Assembly: GCA_947172415.1 (NCBI GenBank)
Contig: OX359200.1
Coordinates: 560,501-624,500, forward strand
Length of the DNA: 64,000 nt
Source: Chondrosia reniformis
Taxonomy: Eukaryota > Porifera > Demospongiae > Chondrillida > Chondrillidae
Direction: 5' to 3'
A program made the translations under genes and the position numbers. Under the pieces are notes generated by a model. It was not told the origin of the DNA and did not search any database. It saw only the letters and a program-made list of their open reading frames with translations. Positions 35,641 to 47,026 of the stretch are shown here, in pieces (position 1 is the stretch's first letter; each line of letters opens with the position of its first letter).

Positions 35641-36399
35641 AGAAACTATAATTTAGGCTGACGTCATCTTAACACGTGACCGTCATCTCCTAATAAGGAT
35701 TTTGCGCGGGAAATTTAAATGCAGCCATATAAAAGATGGCGAGGTGTGAAAAATCTCAGTTTACCCCCAGTGGCTTACTTGACGCGTGAGATTGCTAAAG
35801 TTTCTGTGCCTGACGGTGGTCTTTCCTTATCCCGAGTAGTCTTGTTCGGAGCGCTAGACAAGTAGACCCAGGATTCCCCTCGGCTCCGCCAGCGAGCTGA
35901 GAATGCGGCCTGGTGTCACGTTGGATATGCAATCTGATCAGGAACTCAGTGGGAGGGTTGGTGCTTGGGATTGGTCCTCACTAGCTCTGGCTTCGGCTGG
36001 GGTCTGACGGCACGGAGATTGAGGTAATCACGTAACTATGTAAGTTGAAGTCGGTTGTCGACACCTGATTTGGGCAGTTGTTTCGCCAGTCCCCACTTCA
36101 AGGACGTCATCCGATCCTGAGGAGTTAAAGGTGTGGCAACACACTGATTCTCATCGGGGCAGTTTGCGGTTCGGGAGGGTCGGACTTGGCATAGGCTGAA
36201 AGTGAGGCTAACGCCGATCGATTCCTATGTCATGGCTAGTAACTCCATGAGTGCAGATTACTGCGCAGTTACAGCTTCTGTTACACAATAGTTAGTGTCA
36301 ACGCTGTGGGGTGGGGCACGATGTACTTTCACCTCCTCGTGGTGTGCCCTGGGGCAACTCTACTTGAGTTGTGCTGAGAGAAGTACATGACCAGTTTCA
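35641..36399 (+). ncRNA. GC-rich 759-bp conserved block, candidate RNA gene or promoter (copy 1)
   Basis: In order it shows TGACGTCA (CRE, 35659), CACGTG (35673), an E2F-type TTTTGCGCGGGAAA (35700) and TATAAAAG (35728), then ~650 bp of GC-rich sequence with no long ORF. Local hairpins include TTGAAGT/ACTTCAA (about 36043-36112), GGGCAC/GTGCCC-like (about 36315-36350) and CAACTC/GAGTTG (about 36354-36370). It differs from the copy at 44601 at 3 of 759 positions with no gaps, while the flanks differ by several percent. I do not recognise it as a known RNA. Alternatives: the 5' end of a host gene, a promoter, or a solo LTR. Confidence 0.4.
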
Positions 36400-36969
36400 T
36401 TTGTTCAAGTTTAGTCATTTATAAAACATCTAATTTCATCATTGTATTTCATGTACAGTATTTACATTCTCTAGGATATGGAGAGCTCAGGCTATTTTGT
36501 GAATTACAGATTACTTTCATTAAGTTGTTCATTATGATAGTAGCTGCCATACTACTATTGGTCATAGGACAAAAGACTATAGTACGTATGCCATTTGCAA
36601 TAGTTGTATCCTTTGAGTCCTCAATTAGCAATAAATTTAATTATCAGGAGGTTCAATTGAAACAAAATAATACCTTAACTAGATTAGGGTTAGGGTCGTA
36701 CTTTTAATGGTTATCATTCCAAACATTGGAGCTGCTCTTCACACTATTCAATGACTACTTAGTGCAAAACATGGAGTCAATTTACGTATGACACATTTTT
36801 CGGGTTATACAATTATAGTCAACCCACCGAGCTATTTCAATGCAATAACAGCAGGTGGTGTGTTGGAACTCCTATTTCTGGTATGTATATATGTGAATAT
36901 ATTGACTTGGCTAACCCCTCCCATTAAGAGTACTTATTAAAATGGAGACTATATAGATTGAGCATTACT

Positions 36970-37060
36970 GTGACAATTGTAGTTCAGTGGCAAACACTGG
37001 TAGTCAAAACAGCCATCCTGGGTTGACTTCCAGCAGTTGCTTTTTTCTTGCTTTTTTACC
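36970..37060 (+). mobile_element. tRNA-derived SINE in the type-B 3' region (unit 3)
   Basis: TAGTTCAGTGGC (A-box-like) and GGTTGACTTCC (B-box-like), then CAGCAGTTGCTTTTTTCTTG. The intact B gene has the same element at 55081-55190; in unit 4 it is cut at about 45972 by the fusion with the SAMHD1 tail. Confidence 0.55.
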
Positions 37061-37289
37061 TTTTTCATGATGTTAATTTCTTAGGGTCAATTTGATTATT
37101 GTGTACATATATAGTTTTTGTATGCATATTGTGTATATAATATGTATGCAAAATACATGTAGAAAGGTTTTAATTTGTTGTCCAATGATTTCATACACTA
37201 AATGACATTTCTCAAAATGGAAAATATGCATACAATAGTGAATGTAGAAGAGCTTCAAGTGTGAACTTCATTATAGGATGGGCTTCATT

Positions 37290-38288
37290 ATGCATGTCAC
37301 ATGTCACCTAATGAAGCCATATATATAGGCTAAAACTTGTGTATTTTTACCTTGAGATCATCTTGACCAACACCTCCATTTCGACATACATACTACCCAT
37401 ACCTCATTGACATACACCAAGACAACAGATACTCTTCCTTACCTCTCTACAAGGTGCTTCCAGAACTGGTGTCAAAGTAAAGACTACGGAGTAGAAGTTA
37501 GTATAGTGCATGCAGGATTTGAATGTAATATTACAGGTGTCACTCCAATCTTGCTATAAATCCTGTTCAATTTAGTAGCTACTACTTTGCCTCTTCTTTA
37601 TTAATACTTTTATTCATCCTTTTCATATGACAACTATTTATTAGTTGATGATTATTGAGAAGAAATTATTAGTGTGATTATTGAGTTAGTGTGTAGCTCA
37701 ATAATCATCAACTATGTACACGTACCTTAATGTCTGTTTCATCCTTACATAAGCAGACTCGTTAATGTGGTGAGTAAAGAATGTCTCCTCATTTTCTGCC
37801 TATGCAGCCATGGCAACAAACATTACAGATGTGTATGTAGCCATGACAACAAATATTACAGATGTGTATGTAGCCATGACAACAAACATTACAGATGTGT
37901 ATGTAGTCATGACAACAAACATTACAGATGTGTATGTAGCTAAACTACATGTAATGTATTACTACGTAGGTTTAGTCCCCTATAGGCCAGTAGATGTAAT
38001 ATGTGGGAAAAGTGGTGTGTTAGATTATTCATAATATTACATAATGTTAATTTTATCAGTTTCTAGTGTACAATAAGTTGTCCTATTTTCTGTATAAAGG
38101 ACTTGAATGATGATGATGATGACGAATATCCTGGCTCCACTCCCTACACTACTCCATTTGGTACTCCCAGTAGCAGGCAGAAGAACAACAGCTCCGAAGT
38201 GCCTTCCCCTCAATCTGCCTCCATGCCTATTACCTCAAATGTTTCTGAGGTAGCAAAAAAGTTATCCTTCCATTTTAAACCTTTGTAA
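37290..38288 (+). pseudogene. SAMHD1: SAMHD1 copy 3, last two exons only
   Basis: Homology to copy 1 begins near 6590 (intron 13). The penultimate exon (37454-37496) and last exon (38100-38288) keep splice sites, frame and stop. The last exon reads [18 protein letters not shown]...FKPL. There is no HD domain, so there is no enzyme. It is the left end of tandem unit 4. Confidence 0.85.
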
Positions 38289-40820
38289 AAAGATTGAAGG
38301 AATCTCCCCATTCCATAGTAACCTCATTTTAGTAAGAGCTGTGAGTGTTTCAACTTTTGACTTTTTGACCCAATATTTTTCAAGTATTTTTCTGCTCTCA
38401 TTTGTAGTCTAAGATTATTATATATGTATTTATATACGTATACATAATATATTTCAATGAAGTGATGAAGTTATGTCTAGATCTGCATGTCTATTGCATT
38501 GAGTTGCAGTACAAAATACATTAAAATCATAGACCTTACAGGTCAAAACATTTTGATTAACCAAAGTACTTAGTTGCTGCAAGTTCCAGTAATAATTTTG
38601 ACCACCATTGCTCCACCCCTGCATAGATTTCTGTATTGGAAGCTATCTCGATCATGTTAGTGGAGTTGTACATAGGTCAACCCTGTTTGAATAGGTACAA
38701 GATATAGGACTGTTATAGGTTTTCATATCTAATCTAATTAAGCAAGAAAAAAGACCCTTGAGGTAATGTGAGACAGTTGATGGCTAATCAAAAACACTAA
38801 TTAAAATGTTTTGGTATCTGGGTATATATTTTGTAATTCTCATTAAGCCCAACAGAGGCAATATAGAATCCTATAGCTACTTTACTATAATAGAAAATTC
38901 TAATAATCTACTAAAATTTTGTAATAAAAAATTAAAAACATTCTTTTGAGAAGTATACATTTTTATATACATTGTTTAATATATGTTAATATATCAAGTT
39001 TACCCCGGCCCATGGCAACATTACTGTTGAAAACACTAGTATATATTATCATTAATAAGATGCTGAAAACACTATCAACTTTATCCCAAAAAGCAACATT
39101 GTTAAAATGTTGAAAACACTATTATAAAATGTCTCCCGTATAATGAAGGATAATTTTATAATGAAGTGACTCTAGATCTACTTGAAGACTCCAAATGTGC
39201 ATGCTTATGATGAACTAATCTTCTAATTGTCACTTATATTCTTTCAACTTCAAGAAATCTAAACTACTCTTTGTGTCAACATGGATCAGGAGATGTGACC
39301 CTTAATCCTATAGCTTTTCATCTCATTATAACATTTATTTAGTTTTATCTTCATTCATTTCAACTTCATCTCCAGGAATGGAGATGAAGTTGAAACATAA
39401 AGTGCTACTGCATGGGGAAATATTTTTATACTCTCCCCAGCTTTCATTAACAGCCCCTCTCCTCCACTTAGAAAAAGTTGTGTATATATATAGCTATATA
39501 GATCAAAATTCTATATTAATTATTAAGAACCATGTTTCTTCATTTTTGTGATGTACGTATATCTATTAGATGTTAATGATCAATTTAATATATTGTAGTG
39601 CCCTTTGCAGATTTACTTTAAATTGCATATGTAATATGGTTTGTTATACAGATATGCTGTTATATTATGGTAAAAACATGAAAGAAGAGAAGTAATGCTG
39701 GGAATTGAACCCAGGATAGCTGGTTATGACCACCAGTGCTCTGCCACTGAGTTACAGTTGCTACAGTAATGTATGTATGTGAGTGGCCCTTATAAAAGAG
39801 AGTTATACTCTATATATCCCTCTATGACTACTTAATATATTGTCTCAGGGTAATAACATATATCATGCAACTGTGCATGTGTGTCAAATAATATATTTAA
39901 TGAGATGCAGGATGTGGAAATAAAAGATACCCATAACTTGGTATAGTCTAAAGTCCAAAGGAATGATGTACATACACAACACATGTGTACACACATGACC
40001 ACTGAGGTTAACTTAAAGGATGATTTAAGCACCTCAATTAGAAACGATGGTACGTATTTATAGGGTAAGTCCAGAGTCCATCCACTGATGCATGATGAGA
40101 TCAGTTTTTTGATCTCATAACTTTTAACTTAAAAGTCCCCAACTTTCCATAGGGTATGTAGTATAAAGTTGCCTTCAAGCGCAGCATTTTTTCTCACAAC
40201 ACTACATATGTCTAACGTTCACGTACTCTCAAGAGCTTATATACCCTTAAAAAGAGGCTATGTTTATACATGTCCAGGTAGCCCTATATCCATAGCCCTA
40301 CATGTGCCCCTTAACCACTTTTAGTTTGCATTTTATACATTTATTGTAATAATAATTATATACAAGAACCTTTAAATATATAATATATTTATAGAGAGAC
40401 AGCCAAGGCATCATTCACTCTGGTTTTAGAGGTTTGATTGGTACTTTCTACTAAAATGTGTTGAAAAAGGAAGGAAGGCCATCGGTCTAACACAAATGAA
40501 AAATGTGAATGGGTGAAGAAATGGAAGGAAAAAAATGTCTTTGTCTGCATGTATATTATAAAGTGCTATATATATATATATATTATATCCCAGTCTTTAA
40601 TATCTATATATACTATATCCTTTGTATCTTCTGTGTATATGTAGTAGTCTACAGTACACCAGCCATATATGTGCCGATGAGACCATATATCCTGTATATA
40701 CGGGTACATGTCCTATACCTATAGACAAGTCATTTATATAATATATAGTCTATCACAGAAGAACCGCGACCACTTAAGGGGTTTGGTTTTTAAATTAAAT
40801 AACCGCTAATGAACTGTCGA
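38289..40820. other. Gene-free spacer, unit 4
   Basis: Homologous to the other spacers. It has a tRNA-like SINE at 39678-39765 (minus strand) and the empty site for the 183-bp element near 40330. A short frame at 40509-40724 is low-complexity Tyr/Ile from AT repeats. Confidence 0.6.
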
Positions 40821-40821
40821 C

Positions 40822-40832
40822 GTATATATAAA
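40822..40832 (+). promoter_or_regulatory. TATA promoter of A4
   Basis: GTATATATAAA in the conserved context (CTGTCGAC before, GCTTTGCTAATAGAGAGG after). The upstream AACCGCGACCACTTA block is kept. Confidence 0.6.
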
Positions 40833-41322
40833 GCACCTGTGAGCAGTGTGCTTTGCTAATAGAGAGGTGGTGAAAGCTAAGGTAAGAGAAAATTGCGCAG
40901 AATTGGTAGTATATAAAAGAATATATAGGTAGAGCGCGGGATAGCAAATTAATGGCCCGACTTTTTTAGGCTATTTCGCGAGTTCAGAAATTCCTTAAAC
41001 TCCTATACTTGTTATATTTAACGTGTAGTACCATGGATACTGTCATTTTGATAAACGTTTTGCCAGAATATGAATCCAGCTAGTGCCCCCTGAAGGAGAA
41101 TTAAGGGGTGCTTTTATTTGCCCTGGCGTAAACACCATTAATTTGAAATGATATAATTTATTTCGGGACGGTGTATATATAACTATAGATAGATATACGA
41201 TACAATATACAAATACAGTCATTTATAACTACAATGTTGTATATACAGTATATACAAAGGAATTGCAATCCGCAGCAAGTAGTACAAGGTTCAGGTCCTG
41301 ATTTTAGATTAGAAAGAACCCA

Positions 41323-43037
41323 ATGGATGCAGCAAAGAAAGTCTTTCCAATTGTAAGAATATTGCATGTAGTGTTTATATTGTAGGTCATAGCTAGGGTT
41401 TCTTTATTTAATTGTATTTGAACCAGGTTATACCATACCGACTTTCATTATTTTACCTTCTTGTGATATTTTCCATACATTATAATTGGCAACATGTTGT
41501 AGATTGTCATGTGCATGTATATCTATTCACTAAATGCATGCTTATGAAAATATAGTATATATCATTTATGCTATATTTATAGGTTGCTATAGTATGCAGC
41601 GCCCTAGCTTTAATAGGATGGATAGTATTTGTTGGAGGCTATGGGTACACTACCACACAAATCAACCAAATGTAGGTGCAAAACTACATGTGAATGCACA
41701 ATACATGCAATTTATCTTATGCTAAAATATGATTTGTATTATACTAATATTTGTTGCAGGTTCCTGAATGCAGAAACAAGAGCACGCATAGTATACCCCG
41801 AATTGGTGAGAGACCCTATCATTGATGCTGACTCAAAAACGTACAATGCCAACCTTACAGGCGCTCTGCCAGAGTTTGGCACAGCAGCTGCTCCATTTTA
41901 CCTGACGGCAGTCTTATCTCCCATTCTCAGCATCATTATGATGGTAGCTGCCATACTACTATTGGTCATAGGACAAAAGACTATAGTACATCTGCCATTT
42001 GCAATAGTTGTATCCTTTGAGTCCTCCTTAGCATAATGTGAAATCCATGCACCAGGTTAATTGTCTACACTATCAAAGACAATTTTTGAAATAATTTCTC
42101 TTTTATTGTATCCTTTAGTATTGTAGGTCTGCCTTTTATTTACATAACTTGCACTTTACAAAAATTGATCAGTGCATACAAGTACCTTAACAAGAGATAG
42201 ATTGTCTTACTTCTAATGATTGTTATTCCAAGCATTGGTGGTGCCCTTCACCTCATTTCTGCTGCATATCAATCGTACTTAATTAATAGTTGGGAGAGTG
42301 TTACAGAGAGCAGTAGGTACGAGGGTTACAGTTTTATAATCAGCCTGCCAAGTTATTTCAATGCTGTATTAGGAGGTGGAGTATTGGAAATTATTTTTCT
42401 GGTATGTATATAAACAGCATATTATAGTAAGAAGCTATGATGATATTTCAATGTTTCAAGTGTATGGCAATTAAAATCCCTGTTCTTGTTATAGTAGGCA
42501 CACTTAAACCATTCTCTTATAAAACTTCAGAATGATATTTGGATATAAGGTAGAAAGCTGTTAGTACGTATTGAAATAATAATTTCAGAAAATGCATTTA
42601 ATGCTTTCTACTGAGAATAAAAGGAATCACTAGGACTTTTACACAATTATAGTTTGGTGCTTATTCTGATCAATTGAATTACCATAGCCAGTAATATGTA
42701 CATGTAAAAGGAAATGAATTCTGTTATAAGACCATGCAAAGCATAATATAAATTAATGGAGCACATGTATATATTATGTATATAGAGCTTCAATGATTAT
42801 ATATAAACCCTGGGTTCAATTCCTAACAATTTCTTCTTCCACGACATTCTCCTGTTTTAGTACATGATTACACTTGTGGTTTAATTATCATTTAAATTAA
42901 TCATATATGCTAATAATGTATACGTATTGATTCTAAATGTACTTCTTATACGTATAATACTACTGCAGGGTCTAGCTACCATTTTTCTGATGCTAGCATA
43001 CATATGGAGGGAAACGGATTCTGATTCTAAAGTGTGA
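41323..43037 (+). CDS. Four-pass membrane protein, array copy A4
   Basis: Five exons, 204 aa: 41323-41352, 41583-41671, 41760-41985, 42201-42401, 42969-43037. Intron 2 is only 88 bp because it lacks the 240-bp element. It has the same TM plan as A2. Loop 1 is the most divergent of the intact type-A copies (RARIVYPELVRDPIIDADSK). Loop 2 is YLINSWESVTESSRYEGYSF. TM3 starts IVLLLMIVIP. The tail is ETDSDSKV. No lesions seen. Confidence 0.75.
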
Positions 43038-43589
43038 AGTTTTCAACCATTTCTCAACAAGGATGACAGTAGTGAATACAAAATTGTTGTGAACCTTATT
43101 ATAGGGTATAGTATAGGATGTAGAAATTGCTAAACTTTACTTATAAGTCTCCCTGTAACTCTACCAAATGAGCTATAATCAAGCTATGTACAACTTGCCA
43201 GTGGTGACAACATTCACAGACATACATGTAAAGTAGTTTGAAGACTAGATCAATATGTATGCTACATAAGAGATATATTACATACATATATAAATACATA
43301 TAGAATTCCAATACATACATGTACGAACTTAATATATACGGTAGGCATGGAAATTATCTTTCCATTGGAAGTTAGAATTTCTCAAAATTTGTCCCAAATT
43401 TCGAACGAAGATTCAAGCTTTACTGGAGAGAAGTTTTGGGCAATTTCTCTGAAGTTTCAGGCGTCATATATTAACGTGTTATTTCCACACGTTACTTTAT
43501 TAATCAGCTATACTCTGATCTGCATTAAAGAGAAACATGAATGGAGCTAGCATTCCCAGATGTTATTTCGCCACTTTATGATGATGTAT

Positions 43590-45965
43590 GATGTTTGAAA
43601 ATTGTTACTTGCATGTTTTTGATTATCATTTCGACTATTCATGTGCTCGCATCAAAATAAAAATAATATATTTTTGATTGAGAAGGAAAAGTAATCGACG
43701 CTAACCTAACAGGCTATGTACCAGAGGTTGGCATTGGATCTGCTCCATTTTACCTGATGGCAGTCTTATCTCCAATTCTCATTATCATTATGATGGTAGC
43801 TGCCATACTTCTGTTGGTCATAGGACAAAAGACTATAGTACATCTGCTATTTGCAATAGTTGTACCCTTTGAGTCCTCAATTAGCACTAAATTTAATTAT
43901 CAGGAGGCATGTAAATCAAATCGCCGAAAGTATAATTAGTATGCTTAATTTCTTTTTCTGAATCATAAATATACATGTGCATCCAGTAAGCTGAAACAAT
44001 ATTATTATTCAGAAACTATACAAAGATGCTAAGATGTAATAGCTGGTACCTAAAGGCGACCAAGGAAATTGAAGAGCTAAACAGAGAGCTGTAGATATGA
44101 AAGTCAATAAAGATTCAATTATTACAAAGACAATTGCTTAGTGTATTAGAACATTCGCTCATGCATGCTAGGGCCATAGAGTATTAAATCAACTAGACAT
44201 GCCCTTAGAACTACGTATACAATACACTATCTTACTAAAACAAGTTGAAAAAGGTGTACTTCGCTCGATCTAAGAACTTAAGCTGTCTTTGGAAAATGTC
44301 AACAAACGATTTGTGACTACAGAAAATCGTGCTTGGCATTCTTATAGAACTCCCCGATACCATTATAAGAGATTAGCACTGCTACATATCCATCATAACC
44401 ATCAGAAATGCCTCTTTTGCCTAACTCCAGTAAACTAATTCTAATTTTGAATTTACAATTCACAAACCCTTGCTTCTTCGCTTTAAAGCTTTTAAGATTT
44501 ATAGCTGGTTAACGCGCGATTAAGAAAAGCTTCGGTGGTTTTCGACAAATGATGCATCACTTGGTCGGCCATTTTGTGTCTATTGCGAAAGTAGTAGCTG
44601 AGAAACTATAATTTAGGCTGACGTCATCTTAACACGTGACCGTCATCTCCTAATAAGGATTTTGCGCGGGAAATTTGAATGCAGCCATATAAAAGATGGC
44701 GAGGTGTGAAAAATCTCAGTTTACCCCCAGTGGCTTACTTGACGCGTGAGATTGCTAAAGTTTCTGTGCCTGACGGTGGTCTTTCCTTATCCCGAGTAGT
44801 CTTGTTCGGAGCGCTAGACAAGTAGACCCAGGATTCCCCTCGGCTCCGCCAGCGAGCTGAGAATGCGGCCTGGTGTCATGTTGGATATGCAATCTGATCA
44901 GGAACTCAGTGGGAGGGTTGGTGCTTGGGATTGGTCCTCACTAGCTCTGGCTTCGGCTGGGGTCTGACGGCACGGAGATTGAGGTAATCACGTAACTATG
45001 TAAGTTGAAGTCGGTTGTCGACACCTGATTTGGGCAGTTGTTTCGCCAGTCCCCACTTCAAGGACGTCATCCGATCCTGAGGAGTTAAAGGTGTGGCAAC
45101 ACACTGATTCTCATCGGGGCAGTTTGCGGTTCGGGAGGGTCGGACTTGGCATAGGCTGAAAGTGAGGCTAACGCCGATCGATTCCTATGTCATGGCTAGT
45201 AACTCCATGAGTGCAGATTACTGCGCAGTTACAGCTTCTGTTACACAATAGTTAGTGTCAACGCTGTGGGGTGGGGCACGATGTACTTTCACCTCCTCGT
45301 GGTGTGCCCTGGGGCAACTCTACTTGAGTTGTGCTGAGCGAAGTACATGACCAGTTTCAAGATCTATTTGTTCAAGTTTAGTCACTTATAAACCATCTAA
45401 TTTCATCATTATATTTCATGTATAGTATTTACATTCTCTAGGATATGGAGAGCTCAGGCTATTTTGTGAATTACTGAATGCTTTCATTAAGTTGTTCATT
45501 ATGATAGTAGCTGCCATACTACTATTGGTCATAGGACAAAAGACTATAGTATGTATGCCATTTGCAGTAGTTGTATTCTTTGAGTCCTCAATTAGCACTA
45601 AATTTAATTATCAGGAGGTTCACTAATTGAAACAAAAATAATACCGTAAGTAGATTAGGGTTAGGGTCATACTTTTAATGGTTATCATTCCAAACATTGG
45701 AGCTGCTCTTCACACCATTTCCACTACATACAATGACTACTTAGTACAAAAGATGGAGTCAATTAGACACATTTTTCGAATTATACAATTATGGTCAACC
45801 CACCGAGCTATTTCAATGCAATAACAGCAGGTGGTGTGTTGGACCTCCTATTTCTGGTATGTATATATGTGAATATATTGGCTTGGCTAACCCCTCCCAT
45901 TAAGAGTACTTATTAAAATGGAGACTATATAGATTGAGCATTACTGTGACAATTGTAGTTCAGTG
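43590..45965 (+). pseudogene. Type-B membrane-protein gene, broken, with GC-rich block (unit 4)
   Basis: Same broken layout as 34700-37262: partial exon 3 (about 43680-43890, GYVPEVGIGSAPFYLMAVLSPI), the ~1.5-kb segment, then the end of exon 3 (from about 45498) and exon 4 (about 45676-45855) with a deletion. It stops at about 45972, where SAMHD1 tail sequence is fused on, so exon 5 is absent. Confidence 0.72.
44601..45359 (+). ncRNA. GC-rich 759-bp conserved block (copy 2)
   Basis: Same length as 35641-36399, with three substitutions. CRE at 44619, E2F-type site at about 44660, TATA at 44688. All three hairpins are unchanged. Confidence 0.4.
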
Positions 45966-45972
45966 GCAAAGC

Positions 45973-47026
45973 ACTGGTGTCAAAGTAAAGACTACGGAAT
46001 AGAAGTTAGTATAGTGCATGCAGGATTTTAATGTAATATTACAGGTGTCACTCCAATCTTGCTATAAATCCTGTTCAATTTAGTAGCTACTACTTGCCCC
46101 TTCTTTATTAATACTTTTATTCATCCTTTTCATGTGACAACTATTCATTAGTCGAATTAAATTGAATTAAATTGAAATAATTTAATCCCAAAAAGGAATG
46201 GGTTTCATTAAAGGCCAATGCCTATAAACATGCTCCACAGCAAAAGAAATATATATAGGAATCTAAGGATGAGTCAAGCATATCTAAATAATAATAAAAA
46301 GTCATATTGATAAATGATGAAACAAGTATTTTGAATAACAATGTTAGTTCAGTAATGATGCTTGGAGTCACGACTACTGTTGTTGATAAAAGGTCCTGGG
46401 TTGGATTCAATATTGCCGGCAAGTAGTAATAATAGGGAAAGAGTGGAAATATATCTCCGTCTTGTTGGCATGACGAACAGTCGACACCGTAGTTGATGAT
46501 TATTGAGAAGAAATTATTAGTGTGTAGCTCCATAATCATCAACTATGTACACATACCTTAATGTCTGTTACATCCTACATAAGCAGACTCTTTAATGTGG
46601 TGAGTAAAGAATGTCTCCTCATTTTCTGCCTATGTAGCCATGACAACAAACATTACAGATGTGTATGTAGCCATGGCAACAAACATTACAGATGTGATAC
46701 TACATAGGTTTAGTCCCCTATAGGCCAGTAGATGTAATATGTAGGAAAAGTGGTGTGTTAGATTATTCATAATATTACATAATGTTAACTTTATCAGTTT
46801 CTAGTGTACAATAAGTTGTCCTATTTTCTGTATAAAGGACTTGAATGATGATGATGATGACGGATATCCTGGCTCCACTCCCTACACTACTCCATTTGGT
46901 ACTCCCAGTAGCAGGCAGAAGAACAGCAGCTCCGAAGTGCCTTCCCCTCAATCTGCCTCCATGCCTATTCCCTCAAATGTTTCTGAGGTAGCAAAAAAGT
47001 TATCCTTCCATTTTAAACCTTTGTAA
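45973..47026 (+). pseudogene. SAMHD1: SAMHD1 copy 4, tail only
   Basis: It begins inside the penultimate exon at ACTGGTGTCAAAG (45973-46004 remains). The join with type-B DNA falls in the shared ACTGGT, a microhomology junction. The last exon (46838-47026) is open with its stop. A ~340-bp insertion (46154-46492) interrupts the intron, and the 33-bp repeat is down to two units. No enzyme is encoded. Confidence 0.8.
46154..46492. mobile_element. Insertion in the SAMHD1 copy 4 intron, family unknown
   Basis: Copies 1-3 run straight through this point (TTAGTTG.TGATTATTGAG). The insert opens with AATTAAATTGAATTAAATTG, holds a B-box-like CCTGGGTTGGATTCAAT and ends near ACACCGTAG. A TAGT may be duplicated at the ends. 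Possibly a SINE; it has no coding frame of note. Confidence 0.4.

Larger units (their letters stand above)
34700..37262 (+). pseudogene. Type-B membrane-protein gene, broken, with inserted GC-rich block (unit 3)
   Basis: The first piece (about 34710-34950) is part of exon 3 (GYVPEVGIGSAPFYLMAVLSPI), missing its first ~50 nt and with a small deletion near the exon end. The second piece (36528-36895) repeats the end of exon 3 from IMIVAAILLLVIGQKT and then exon 4, which has an internal deletion. Exon 5 is deleted near 37190. So ~110 bp of exon 3 and intron 3 occur on both sides of a ~1.57-kb segment. Compare intact B at 53813. Not functional. Confidence 0.75.

Noticed and set aside
35736-35789. 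17-codon ORF starting MARCEKSQF in the GC-rich block
   Set aside because: Its ATG lies only a few bases past the TATA box, upstream of any start site that TATA would set, and it ends after 17 codons.
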